A stretch of 64,000 nt of DNA, taken from Planotetraspora phitsanulokensis (GTDB lineage Bacteria; Actinomycetota; Actinomycetes; Streptosporangiales; Streptosporangiaceae). Positions 36,559 through 46,249 of the stretch are shown here, in pieces. The stretch's first letter is position 1; each line of letters opens with the position of its first letter. A model generated the notes under the pieces. It was not told where the DNA came from, did no database searches, and worked only from the letters and a program-made list of their open reading frames with translations. The position numbers were made by a program, and so were the translations under genes. The stretch spans positions 1-64,000 of the forward strand of contig NZ_BOOP01000009.1 in the NCBI RefSeq assembly GCF_016863295.1, written 5' to 3'.

Positions 36559-38220
36559 CTAGATCCCTGGCAGGAAGCGCTGACGGCCGGCGGAGGCGAA
36601 CTCCGCCCGCAGCGCGGCCCTGTCCTGATCGGTCAGCAGGGTGTACTCGGGACCGCCGCGGCCCGCCCACCGGTAGACCTGGTCGCCGGTCCGCCAGCCG
36701 TCGTGCCGCATCTCCTTCTTGCGGAGCTTCCCCGAGCCGGTCGCCGGCAGCGCGTACGAGACCCGGACGAAGCGCGGCGCACCCTTGGCGCCCAGGTCCG
36801 CCTGCCCCGCCAGGAAGCCGGCCAGCCGGAGGTCCTCGAAGGAGGTCTCGCCGGCCACCTCGATCGCGGCCATCACCTGGTCGCCGGACCGGGGGTCGGG
36901 CACCGCGAACACGGCGGCGGCCACGATCCGCGGATGGCGGCGCAGGACGCGCTCGGTCAGCAGCGCGGAGACGTTCTCGCCGTCCACCCGGATCCAGTCG
37001 CCGGAACGACCGGCGAAGTAGACGTAGCCCTCCTCGTCGGCGTAGCCGAGGTCACCGGTCCAGTACCAGCCGTGGCGGACCCGCTCCGCGTCCGCCGCCT
37101 CGTTCTTGTAGTAGCCCTCGAACCTCGCCGCGCCGTCGACGTCCACGATCTCGCCGATGGCCTCCTCGGCGTTGGTCACCCGCCCGTGCTCGTCGAGCAG
37201 CGCCGGCGGACGCGTGTGCCTCGTCTCCGGGTCGACGATCCTGACCCCGCCGTGCGCCGGCCGTCCCAGCGCGCCCGCGGGAGCCTCCGGCACCGGCCTG
37301 ATCATGCCCGCGCCCTCGCTCGACCCGTAGCCCTCGAGCAGCCTGCAGCCGAAGCGGCGCAGGAACGCGGCCTGGTCCTCCGGCGACGCCTCCGTCCCGA
37401 AGGCGTGCGTGAGCGTGTTGTCCGCGTCTCCGGGGTCCGCCGGAGTCGCCAGGACGTACGCGATCACCTTGCCGACATAGGTGAAGAACGTCGCACCGTA
37501 GAAGCGCACGTCGGGCAGGAAGCCGGACACGGAGAACCGGGGTGTCAGCGTGACGGTCGCGCCAGCCGCCAGCGACGGGGCCCACAGCGCCATCACCGCG
37601 TTGCCGTGGAACAGGGGCATGCAGCAGTACGTGACGTCGTGCCGCCGGACGTCGTATTTCGCGGAGTTGGCGTAGGCCAGCCCGGTGAGCCTTCCCTGCG
37701 AGCATCTGGCCGCCTTCGAGGCTCCGGTCGTGCCCGAGGTGAACAGCAGCAGCAACTGCGTCCCGGCGGTGATCTCCGGGTCGCGGGACGGCTCGCACGC
37801 GTGCGCGGCCACCGCCTCGGCGTACTCCTCGCCGTCGACGAGCAGGAAACGGTCACGGGGCACGCCGACGTCGAGACCGTCGAGCAGTTTCAGACCGGCC
37901 TCGTCGGTGACGATGAACTGCGGGTCGGCATGCCTGACCTCCTCCTCCAGGACCGAGCCCCGGTGGGTGGGGTTGACGCCGACGATCGTCGCGCCGCTCA
38001 GCGCGGCCGCGCCGAGCCAGAAGACGTACTCCGGCACGTTGTCGAGCAGGACCCCGATGTGGAAGGGGCCGTCGATCCGCGACTCGCGGGCCAACCGGGC
38101 GCGGGCGGCGCTCGCGCGGACCACCTCGTCCCAGGTCCAGGTGCGCTCGCGGGTCCGCAGCCCGGCGTGACCGTCGCCGGATCGGGCGAGCAGCAGGTCG
38201 GCGATCGTCTCGTGTCGCAC
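36559..38220 (-). CDS. Acyl-CoA synthetase, FadD17-like
   Basis: The 553-residue adenylate-forming enzyme has LLLLFTSGTTGASKAARCS, LLEGYGSSEGAGM, the hinge TGDLGYADEEGYVYFAGRSGDWIRVDGENV and a C-terminal lysine region ATGSGKLRKKEM. Overall resemblance is to FadD17 (Rv3506), a steroid-regulon ligase of undefined substrate, probably a short steroid side-chain or ring-derived carboxylate. It is first in the operon with the FadE28/29-like pair. Two TCCCG-type motifs lie upstream. Confidence 0.78.
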   Translation of the reverse strand: MRHETIADLLLARSGDGHAGLRTRERTWTWDEVVRASAARARLARESRIDGPFHIGVLLDNVPEYVFWLGAAALSGATIVGVNPTHRGSVLEEEVRHADPQFIVTDEAGLKLLDGLDVGVPRDRFLLVDGEEYAEAVAAHACEPSRDPEITAGTQLLLLFTSGTTGASKAARCSQGRLTGLAYANSAKYDVRRHDVTYCCMPLFHGNAVMALWAPSLAAGATVTLTPRFSVSGFLPDVRFYGATFFTYVGKVIAYVLATPADPGDADNTLTHAFGTEASPEDQAAFLRRFGCRLLEGYGSSEGAGMIRPVPEAPAGALGRPAHGGVRIVDPETRHTRPPALLDEHGRVTNAEEAIGEIVDVDGAARFEGYYKNEAADAERVRHGWYWTGDLGYADEEGYVYFAGRSGDWIRVDGENVSALLTERVLRRHPRIVAAAVFAVPDPRSGDQVMAAIEVAGETSFEDLRLAGFLAGQADLGAKGAPRFVRVSYALPATGSGKLRKKEMRHDGWRTGDQVYRWAGRGGPEYTLLTDQDRAALRAEFASAGRQRFLPGI

Positions 38221-38250
38221 TGGTGTGGCTCTCCCCTTGGTCCGGGCCGA

Positions 38251-38265
38251 CGTTAGTCAGCGGGA
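38251..38265. promoter_or_regulatory. TCCCG motif half-site upstream of the FadD17-like gene
   Basis: Read on the minus strand this is TCCCGCTGACTAACG, matching the first ten positions of the motif consensus but lacking the second arm. It lies 31 bp upstream of the start codon, 20 bp from the full palindrome. Confidence 0.35.
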
Positions 38266-38284
38266 CGCGCCTCGGGCCGTCGAG

Positions 38285-38299
38285 TCCCGCTGACCGGGA
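38285..38299. promoter_or_regulatory. TCCCG palindrome upstream of the FadD17-like operon
   Basis: TCCCGCTGACCGGGA is palindromic except for one central pair and lies 65 bp upstream of the start codon of the FadD17/FadE29/FadE28/MaoC operon. Confidence 0.65.
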
Positions 38300-38310
38300 A
38301 GGACCCTTGG

Positions 38311-38356
38311 AGGTCGGAGGTCGGAGGTCGGAGGTCAGCCGGTCAGCCGGTCAGCC
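38311..38356. repeat. Two adjacent microsatellites spanning the SDR stop codon
   Basis: AGGTCGG is repeated three times at 38311-38331, followed by GGTCAGCC three times at 38333-38356. The last copies run through the stop codon of the SDR gene on the minus strand, so slippage could change the end of that protein. Confidence 0.7.
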
Positions 38357-39112
38357 GAAGAACGCCTGCCCGCCGTCCAGCGGCACGGTGGCGCCGGTCA
38401 GGTACCGCATGGCCGGGCCGACGATCGCGACGACCGCCCGGCCGATGTCCTGCTCGCAGTCGCCGATGTAGCCGAGCGGGATCGTCCTGCGGAACTCCTC
38501 CGCCTCCTCCGGGTTGGTCTCCGTCCACCACTTCAGGCCGGGGGACAGCGCGTGCGGGGCGATGGAGTTGGCGCGGATGCCGTCGGGCCCCCATTCGGCC
38601 GCGGCCGTGCGCGTCAGCGAGCGGAGCGCCTGCTTGGCCGCGGCGTAGGCGCCGTAGGTGGTGGGATCCCATCGGACCATCGCCGAGGTGACGAGGTTGA
38701 CGATGCTGCCGCCGCCGCGCCGCTTCATGTGGGGGTGGCACGCCTTCATGAAGGCGAACGCGGCGAAGGGGCCGCTGCGGAAGCCCTTCTGGAAGGCCGC
38801 GTCGCTCATGGACAGCAGCGGGCCGTACGCGCCGGAGTAGGCGTTGTTGACGAGGATGTCCACCCCGCCGAACCGCTCCGCCACCTGGTCGACCACCGCG
38901 GGGATCGTCTCCGTGACGCTGACGTCGCACTGGAAGGGCTCGGCCGTCGCGCCGCGTTCGCGGACGAGTTCGCAGGTCGCCTCGAGCTTCGCCATGGTGC
39001 GCCCGACCACCGCGACGGACGCCCCCTCGGAGGCGAGGGCGAGCGCGATGCCCTGGCCCACCCCCTGACCCGCACCGGTGACGATCGCGACCTGTCCGTC
39101 CAGACTTCCCAT
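38351..39112 (-). CDS. Short-chain dehydrogenase/reductase
   Basis: The ATG at 39112 gives a 253-residue SDR starting MGSLDGQVAIVTGAGQGVGQGIA. It has the NNAY variant of NNAG and YAAAKQALRSLTRTAAAEWG with the catalytic Tyr and Lys. The C-terminus ends in TGATVPLDGGQAFFG, so it is complete despite the repeat at its stop. It is divergent from an acyl-CoA ligase across a perfect TCCCG palindrome, which places it in the same regulon. The substrate is unknown. Confidence 0.8.
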   Translation of the reverse strand: MGSLDGQVAIVTGAGQGVGQGIALALASEGASVAVVGRTMAKLEATCELVRERGATAEPFQCDVSVTETIPAVVDQVAERFGGVDILVNNAYSGAYGPLLSMSDAAFQKGFRSGPFAAFAFMKACHPHMKRRGGGSIVNLVTSAMVRWDPTTYGAYAAAKQALRSLTRTAAAEWGPDGIRANSIAPHALSPGLKWWTETNPEEAEEFRRTIPLGYIGDCEQDIGRAVVAIVGPAMRYLTGATVPLDGGQAFFG

Positions 39113-39183
39113 TCGGGCTCCCCGTTTCCGCCGTGTGCTCGACCGTAATAGTGGTGTCGCCCCGCCCTGGGCCGGAAGGGCCG

Positions 39184-39198
39184 TCCCGGTGACCGGGA
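39184..39198. promoter_or_regulatory. Perfect TCCCG palindrome in a divergent promoter
   Basis: TCCCGGTGACCGGGA is a perfect inverted repeat around one central base. It is 72 bp from the SDR start and 62 bp from the ligase start, so one site could serve both directions. Confidence 0.7.
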
Positions 39199-39259
39199 GA
39201 CGACCCTCGGCAGACGCTCCCCCGGCGGTCACAATGGGCGCCCGAGAGAGAGGGCGCAG

Positions 39260-40926
<1,667 letters not shown>

Positions 40927-40930
<4 letters not shown>

Positions 40931-41841
40931 GCCAGAAGACCAGCCTGGAGGGCAGGACCGCCGTCGTCACCGGCGCGGGCGCCGGCCTCGGCCGCAGCGA
41001 GGCGCTCGCCCTCGCGGGCCGGGGCGCGAACGTCGTCGTCAACGACGTGGGGTCGGCCGCCGACGACGTCGTGGCCGAGATCAAGGCCCGCGGCGGGCAG
41101 GCCGTCGCGGTGACCGGCGACGTCGGCGAATGGTCCATGGGCGACCGGCTGGTCCAGGCGGCGACCGAGACGTTCGGCGGCCTCGACATCGTGGTGAACA
41201 ACGCGGGCGTGCTCCGCGACAAGATGGTGTTCAACCTGAGCGAGCCGGACTGGGACGACGTCGTCCGCGTCCATCTCAAGGGCCACGCCGCGGTGTCCCG
41301 CGCGGCGGCGGCCTACTGGCGGGCCGCCTCGAAGGCCGTCGGAGGGCCGGTCTACGGCCGCGTCGTCAACACCTCCTCCGAGGCGTTCCTCTTCGGCTCC
41401 GCCGGCCAGCCGAACTACTCGGCCGCCAAGGCGGGCATCACCGCGCTCACCCTGTCGACCGCGCAGGGCCTGGCGAGGTACGGCGTGCGGGCCAACGCGA
41501 TCTGCCCCCGGGCCCGCACCGCCATGACGGCCGGGGTCTTCGGCGACGCCCCCAAGACGGGCGGGCTGGACGTCCTGTCCCCGGATCGGGTCGCCACCTT
41601 CGTGAGCTATCTCGCCTCCCCGGCGGCCGACGAGATCACCGGCCAGGTGTTCGTGGTGTACGGCGACATGGTCGCGCTGCTGGCGCCCCCGACGGTCGAG
41701 CAGAAGTTCACCGCCGCCGACGGGGTGTTCTCGGTCGACGAGTTCGACGAGCTGCTCACGCCCTACTTCAGCGGGCGCGACCCCCACCGCACCTACGCGG
41801 CCCACAGCGTGGCCCGGCTCGGGGGGACTCAGCCCACCTGA
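40927..41841 (+). CDS. Short-chain dehydrogenase, 17-beta-HSD4/Hsd4-like
   Basis: The GTG at 40927 overlaps the ligase stop and gives 304 residues. It has [32 protein letters not shown] and [23 protein letters not shown], and an extended C-terminus like the SDR domain of multifunctional beta-oxidation enzymes. It would oxidise a 3-hydroxyacyl-CoA or a 17-hydroxyl. The stop is 1 bp from the convergent TetR stop. Confidence 0.8.
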
Positions 41842-41842
41842 G

Positions 41843-42454
41843 TCACCCGGAGTTCGACCTCGGGGCGAGCAGCAGCCGGCAGGCGATCCTGATGTCGCTC
41901 TCGGTGTCGGGGATCGACATCCGCCCGTTGAGGCTCGACTGCAGCACGCCGTACCAGCACTGCATGAGCAGGCGGATCAGCGTGACGTCGAGGGCGGTGG
42001 GCTCGCCGATCCCGAGCGCCCGCTGGATGATCTCGCTGAAGGTGCCGTCGATCCGCCCGGCGTCGGCCACCGCGGCCGCGTTCGCCGCGTTCGCGGACTG
42101 GAGCATCGCGACCGCGAGCCTGGGCCTGCGCAACAACTGACGGCTGGCCTGCACCAGCACGTCGGCGACCGCGTCCTCAGGGCTCGTGCCCGGCTCCGGG
42201 GGCCGGATGCCCTCGTTGAAACGGTCGATCTGCTCGGCCAGCACGGCCGTGAACAGATGGGTCTTCGAGGGGAAGTAGCGGTACAACGTCGCGATCGCGA
42301 CGCCCGCGGCCTTGGCCACCTCGTGCATCTGCATGCGCTCGAGGCCCCGGTCGGCCCCGATCCGCGCGGCGGCCCGGAGGATGCGCAGATGCCGGGCCCG
42401 CTGCTCCGGGGAGCTGGGCTCCGCCGGCGCTCTGACCTCGGCGATTCTCGGCAC
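41843..42454 (-). CDS. KstR-like TetR regulator
   Basis: I start at GTG 42454 (GGGGG just upstream), giving about 203 residues; a TTG at 42481 is the alternative. The HTH MQMHEVAKAAGVAIATLYRYFPSKTHLFTAVL closely resembles KstR of mycobacteria (MRAVADRADVAVGTLYRYF), and the C-terminal domain follows KstR over LLRRPRLAVAMLQSANAANAAAVADAGRIDG. KstR represses upper cholesterol genes and responds to 3-oxo-cholestenoyl-CoA-type ligands. A copy of the TCCCG palindrome lies 69 bp upstream, suggesting autoregulation or cross-regulation. No mycobacterial KstR motif was found nearby. Confidence 0.78.
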   Translation of the reverse strand: MPRIAEVRAPAEPSSPEQRARHLRILRAAARIGADRGLERMQMHEVAKAAGVAIATLYRYFPSKTHLFTAVLAEQIDRFNEGIRPPEPGTSPEDAVADVLVQASRQLLRRPRLAVAMLQSANAANAAAVADAGRIDGTFSEIIQRALGIGEPTALDVTLIRLLMQCWYGVLQSSLNGRMSIPDTESDIRIACRLLLAPRSNSG

Positions 42455-42522
42455 GGTTCCCCCTGCTCGGTTCTGTCGCAACGACCATACACAGCGCCAC
42501 CGGCGGTGACGCGAGCCGTTCG

Positions 42523-42537
42523 TACCGGTGAGTGGGA
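42523..42537. promoter_or_regulatory. TCCCG-type palindrome upstream of the KstR-like gene
   Basis: TACCGGTGAGTGGGA differs from the consensus at the second base only in its left arm. It is 69 bp upstream of the regulator start codon and lies between the regulator and the 3' end of hsaA. Confidence 0.55.
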
Positions 42538-42547
42538 TCGGCGTCCG

Positions 42548-43714
42548 TCAGACCAGGTTGTCCTCGACGGTCAGGCCGAACTCGCCCTTGCCGTACATCG
42601 CGAGGGCCCGCTCGACGTCGTTGGCCACATGGACGCTGCCCGCGTGGGCGTCCCGCCAGGCCCGCTCGATGGGGTTGCCCCGCCGGAGCGAGTTGCCCCC
42701 GGCGGTCTTGAAGAGGATGTCGATCGCCTCGAGCGCCCGCTCGGTCGCCCGGACCTGGTCCCTGCGGACCCGCAGGCGCAGCTCCATCGGGATCCGCTCG
42801 CCCCGGACGGCGTGCTCGTACACCTCGCGCACGTTGCGGTCCGTCTGCAGGATCGCCGCGTCGATCTCCGAGGCGGCCCTGGCGACGGCGACCTGGGCGA
42901 ACTGGTCCTCGGCGAACCGGCCGCCGCCCAGGCTCAGCCGTACGCGGTCGCGCATCGCCGTGACGTAGGACCGGTAGCAGCCGGCCGCCATGCCGATCAC
43001 GGGGGCGGTGATCGCGGTCGTGAACACGCTCCCGAACGGCATGCGGTAGAGCGGGCCGGAGTTGACCTTCTGGCCGGGACCCCGCAGCTGGGCCTGGTCG
43101 TAGTTGCGCATCGTGCGGTGCTCGGGCACGAAGGCCCGCTCCACGATCACGTCGTTGCTCGCCGTGCCGCGCAGCCCGATGACGTCCCACACGTCCTCGA
43201 TCAGGAAGTCCGACCGGGGGACGAGCACGGTCATGAAGTCCACCGGCCTGCCCTGGGCGCCCACGACCAGGCCGCCGACCAGCACCCACGAGGCGTGCTC
43301 GCAGCCAGAGGAGAACCGCCACCGGCCGGTGAGCTCGTATCCGCCCTCGACCGGGGTCAGCCGCCCGACGGGGGCGTACGACGAGGCGACGAGCGCGTCC
43401 TGGTCGTCGCCCCAGACCTCGTCCTGCGCCGCCTCGTCGAACAGGCCGACATGCCACGGATGCACCCCGAGCACGCTCGCGACCCACCCGGTCGACCCGC
43501 AGACCCCGGAGATCTCCCTGACGACCTCGAAGAACCACACCGGGTCGCTCTCCGCGCCGCCGTACCGCTTGGGCTGCAACATCCGGAAGACCCCGGCCTC
43601 GACCAGCGCCTGGACGGTCTCCGCGGGTACTCCCCGGTCCTCGTCCGTGGCTCGGGCACGCTCCGCGATCACGGGCAGAAGCGCGCGGACCGCCTCCAGG
43701 ACCTCGTTGCTCAT
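42548..43714 (-). CDS. hsaA: HsaA, 3-HSA 4-hydroxylase oxygenase component
   Basis: The ATG at 43714 with GGAG upstream gives 388 residues; an ATG five codons earlier is possible. The acyl-CoA dehydrogenase-fold flavin monooxygenase matches mycobacterial HsaA through GVCGSTGWVASVLGVHPWHVGLFD, FSSGCEHASW, GRPVDFMTVLVPRSDFLIEDVWDVIGLRGTAS and the C-terminus WRDAHAGSVHVANDVERA...EFGL. It uses FMNH2 delivered by HsaB to hydroxylate 3-HSA to the catechol 3,4-DHSA. It is divergent from kshA, with a TCCCG-type site between. Confidence 0.9.
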   Translation of the reverse strand: MSNEVLEAVRALLPVIAERARATDEDRGVPAETVQALVEAGVFRMLQPKRYGGAESDPVWFFEVVREISGVCGSTGWVASVLGVHPWHVGLFDEAAQDEVWGDDQDALVASSYAPVGRLTPVEGGYELTGRWRFSSGCEHASWVLVGGLVVGAQGRPVDFMTVLVPRSDFLIEDVWDVIGLRGTASNDVIVERAFVPEHRTMRNYDQAQLRGPGQKVNSGPLYRMPFGSVFTTAITAPVIGMAAGCYRSYVTAMRDRVRLSLGGGRFAEDQFAQVAVARAASEIDAAILQTDRNVREVYEHAVRGERIPMELRLRVRRDQVRATERALEAIDILFKTAGGNSLRRGNPIERAWRDAHAGSVHVANDVERALAMYGKGEFGLTVEDNLV

Positions 43715-43796
43715 CGTGTCGATCTCCATAGTCGCGTTCGTCCGGGCGTACCCGTCCATGATGGTGCGTCGCCCCGATGCCCGCATGTCAGGGCCA

Positions 43797-43811
43797 TCCC
43801 GGCCAATGGGA
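43797..43811. promoter_or_regulatory. TCCCG-type palindrome between hsaA and kshA
   Basis: TCCCGGCCAATGGGA keeps both outer arms of the motif, with a degenerate centre. It is 83 bp from hsaA and 70 bp from kshA. Confidence 0.5.
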
Positions 43812-43880
43812 CTGGCGGCGGGCCGGGCGGATCCGGCTTGGCATGCTGGGATCACGCGCGTCCTGAAGGGATGGGTCAAC

Positions 43881-45032
43881 GTGACTGCAGTCGAGGCCTC
43901 GACCACCGGCGTCCGCAGCATCGAAGCGGAAGCGGTGCCCACGCGATTCGCCCGGGGCTGGCACTGCCTCGGCCTGTCCGGGCGGTTCAAGGACGGCAAG
44001 CCGCACACCGTCAACGCGTTCGGGCAGAAGCTCGTGGTCTTCCAGAGCGGCGACGGCGGCCTCAACGTACTGGATGCCTACTGCCGCCACATGGGCGCCG
44101 ACCTCTCACGGGGCACGATCAAGGGTGACGAGCTCGCCTGCCCCTTCCACGACTGGCGCTGGGGTGGCGACGGCCGCTGCAAGAAGATCCCCTACGCCCG
44201 TCGCGTCCCCCTGCGCGCCCGCACCGCCGCGTGGACCACGATGGAGCAGGACGGCCTCCTGTTCGTCTGGAACGACCCGGAGGGCAACCCGCCCCAGCCG
44301 GAGGTGGCGATCCCCCGCATCGAGGGCGCCGGCCGCGACGACTGGACCGACTGGGTCTGGCAGGAGATCGTGGTCGAGACGAACTGCCGCGAGGTCATGG
44401 ACAACGTGGTGGACATGGCGCACTTCTTCTACGTGCACTACTCGTTCCCCACGTACTTCAAGAACATCTTCGAGGGCCACGTCGCGACCCAGATCATGAA
44501 GGGCCTCAGCCGCCCGGACGCCCGTCCTCCGGGCAAGGGACCGCGGATGCTCGGCAACACCTCGGTGGCGTCGTACCACGGGCCGTCCTTCATGATCGAC
44601 GACCTGACCTACCACTACGACGACATGGACCTGAAGTCCGTGCTGATCAACGCGCACTACCCGATCGACGGGAACTCGTTCATGCTGCACTCGGGCATCA
44701 TCGTGCAGCACAGCGACAAGCTCCCCGGGGAGTCGGCCGAGGCCATGGCCCACAAGCTGGGCGAGTTCATCCTCAAGGGCTTCGACCAGGACGTCGAGAT
44801 CTGGAAGCACAAGACCCGCATCGACAACCCCCTGCTGTGCGAGGAGGACGGGCCGGTCTACCAGCTCCGCCGCTGGTACGAGCAGTTCTACGTCGACGTG
44901 GCCGACGTCAGGCCGGAGATGGTGGAGCGCTTCGAGTTCGAGCTCGACACCACCCGCCCGGTCGAGGCGTGGAAGCAGGAGGTCGAGGCGAACCTCGCGC
45001 GCAGGGCCGCCGCGGCGGGCCGGCAGGCATGA
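43881..45032 (+). CDS. kshA: KshA, 3-ketosteroid 9-alpha-hydroxylase oxygenase
   Basis: The GTG at 43881, preceded by AAGGGA, gives 383 residues, close to the usual 386. The Rieske [2Fe-2S] ligands are Cys68, His70, Cys87 and His90 (CRH and CPFH). The mononuclear iron ligands are His181, His186 and Asp304 (in FDQDVEIW), the same numbering as M. tuberculosis KshA. With KshB it 9-alpha-hydroxylates AD/ADD or their CoA-side-chain forms, and with KstD it opens ring B. It overlaps a 90-residue Cys-rich protein by ATGA. Confidence 0.94.
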   Translation: MTAVEASTTGVRSIEAEAVPTRFARGWHCLGLSGRFKDGKPHTVNAFGQKLVVFQSGDGGLNVLDAYCRHMGADLSRGTIKGDELACPFHDWRWGGDGRCKKIPYARRVPLRARTAAWTTMEQDGLLFVWNDPEGNPPQPEVAIPRIEGAGRDDWTDWVWQEIVVETNCREVMDNVVDMAHFFYVHYSFPTYFKNIFEGHVATQIMKGLSRPDARPPGKGPRMLGNTSVASYHGPSFMIDDLTYHYDDMDLKSVLINAHYPIDGNSFMLHSGIIVQHSDKLPGESAEAMAHKLGEFILKGFDQDVEIWKHKTRIDNPLLCEEDGPVYQLRRWYEQFYVDVADVRPEMVERFEFELDTTRPVEAWKQEVEANLARRAAAAGRQA

Positions 45033-45301
45033 CGATCCGCGCCGACGACCGCCTGCTCGACGGAGCGCCGATGCGGCCGCTGTGCTGCCTCCGGTGCGGC
45101 GCCGGAGTCGAGGTGCGCAAGGCGAGCTGGGAGCAGACCAGCGTCCAGTGGAGCGCACAGGCCCTCGGCGCCTGCCTCGAACGACAGGCCGCCCGCGCCG
45201 CCGACGGCGGGGCGGGCGGGCTCTTCGAGGGCTGTACGGCACTGCGGGAGTCGATCGTCCGGGCGGCGCTCGAGGGCGCCATCCCCGTGCCCGAAGACTG
45301 A
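45029..45301 (+). CDS. Small Cys-rich protein translationally coupled to KshA
   Basis: The ATG at 45029 overlaps the kshA stop. The 90-residue product has a CCLRCGAG motif (Cys19, Cys20, Cys23) and two further cysteines, Cys49 and Cys69. It is too short for a plant-type ferredoxin and lacks its spacing; a zinc-ribbon-like metal site is more likely. The tight coupling suggests that it helps KshA assembly, electron transfer or stability, but this is inference. I know of no characterised relative. Confidence 0.7.
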   Translation: MTIRADDRLLDGAPMRPLCCLRCGAGVEVRKASWEQTSVQWSAQALGACLERQAARAADGGAGGLFEGCTALRESIVRAALEGAIPVPED

Positions 45302-45305
45302 TGGA

Positions 45306-45327
45306 GCGGGCGGCCGCGGCCGCCCGC
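45306..45327. terminator. 22-bp perfect GC palindrome between convergent genes
   Basis: The sequence is a perfect inverted repeat whose core is GGGCGGCCGCGGCCGCCC. It fills most of the 31-bp gap between the kshA operon and the convergent SDR and probably forms a bidirectional terminator. Confidence 0.6.
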
Positions 45328-45332
45328 CGCGA

Positions 45333-46082
45333 TCAGCTGTGGGATCCGCCGTCGACGCGGACCTCGACGCCGTTGAGGTAGGCGCCGTCCGCCGAGGCCG
45401 CGAACGCGATCGTCCCGGCGACGTCCTCGGGACGGCCGGGCCTGCCCCACAACGGGTAGGTGCGGGCGTACCACGCGGTGTCGATGCCGGCGTAGGTCTG
45501 CCTGTTCGCCGTCAGCGGCGTGGCGACGCCGCCCGGCGAGACCGGCACGACGCGGATCCGCCGCGCCGACAACTCCGCGGCCAGGCTGATCGAGAAGGAG
45601 AGCAGAGCGCCCTTGGAGGCCGCGTACCCGGTCATCCAGGGGTGGGCCTTCGTCGCCGCCGTCGAGGTCACGTTCACGACGACCCCCGTACGGTCCGGGA
45701 CGTGCGGCAGCACCTCCCGGCAGAGCACCACCGGTGCGAACACGTTGACCGCGAAGATCTCCCTGTAGTCGTCGAGGCGCAACGAGTCCATCGGAGTGAC
45801 CCGCAGGACCCCCGCCACGTTGACCAGCACGTCGACCCGCTCAAGGGCGGCGACAGCCGCGGCCGCCGCCGAGACCACCCCCTCCTCCTCCGCCAGGTCG
45901 GCCACGTGAGGGAGGAACCGGCCGTCGTCGCCGGCGAGCTTCCCGGTCTCGGCGAGACCCGCCTCGTCCCGGTCCACGGCGAACACCGTCGCGCCCTCCG
46001 AGAGCAGCCGTACGGCCGTCGCCCGGCCGATGCCCGACCCGGCGCCGGTCAGCAGGACGTTCCTGTCCTCGAAACGGTTCAT
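45333..46082 (-). CDS. Short-chain dehydrogenase/reductase
   Basis: The ATG at 46082, preceded by GGAGG, gives 249 residues. Motifs are LTGAGSGIGRATAVRLLSEGA, NVAG and YAASKGALLSFSISLAAELS. It lies 167 bp after the KstD-like flavoprotein gene on the same strand and is convergent with the kshA operon, so it may be the last gene of the hsaC operon or have its own promoter within the repeat DNA upstream. A steroid hydroxyl or keto group is the likely substrate type. Confidence 0.8.
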   Translation of the reverse strand: MNRFEDRNVLLTGAGSGIGRATAVRLLSEGATVFAVDRDEAGLAETGKLAGDDGRFLPHVADLAEEEGVVSAAAAAVAALERVDVLVNVAGVLRVTPMDSLRLDDYREIFAVNVFAPVVLCREVLPHVPDRTGVVVNVTSTAATKAHPWMTGYAASKGALLSFSISLAAELSARRIRVVPVSPGGVATPLTANRQTYAGIDTAWYARTYPLWGRPGRPEDVAGTIAFAASADGAYLNGVEVRVDGGSHS

Positions 46083-46092
46083 CCATCCTCCG

Positions 46093-46248
46093 TGTCTATG
46101 GCCGCGCCTTCGGCACGGCGCTCGGGGCGCCTTTGAGGCCATGGCTTCCCTCGTCGCGTCCTCACTCGTTCCTCGCTCCGGGCGCTCCTCAGTCCAGTCC
46201 ACGGCCGCGCCCCTCCCTGTCTATGGCCGCGCCTTCGGCACGGCGCTC
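46093..46248. repeat. 31-bp exact direct repeat flanking a low-complexity spacer
   Basis: An identical 31-bp sequence beginning TGTCTATGGCCGCGCC occurs at 46093-46123 and 46218-46248. The spacer is CT-rich (for example TCGTTCCTCGCTCCGGGCGC), and GCGCTCCTCAGTC also occurs twice. The element is non-coding and lies between two genes of the same strand; the second copy ends just before the stop of the flavoprotein gene. Confidence 0.7.
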
Positions 46249-46249
46249 C

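Noticed and set aside
45306-45327. 22-bp perfect palindrome considered as an att or resolvase site
   Set aside because: Its place between two stop codons and its pure GC stem fit a terminator; there is no recombinase gene nearby.
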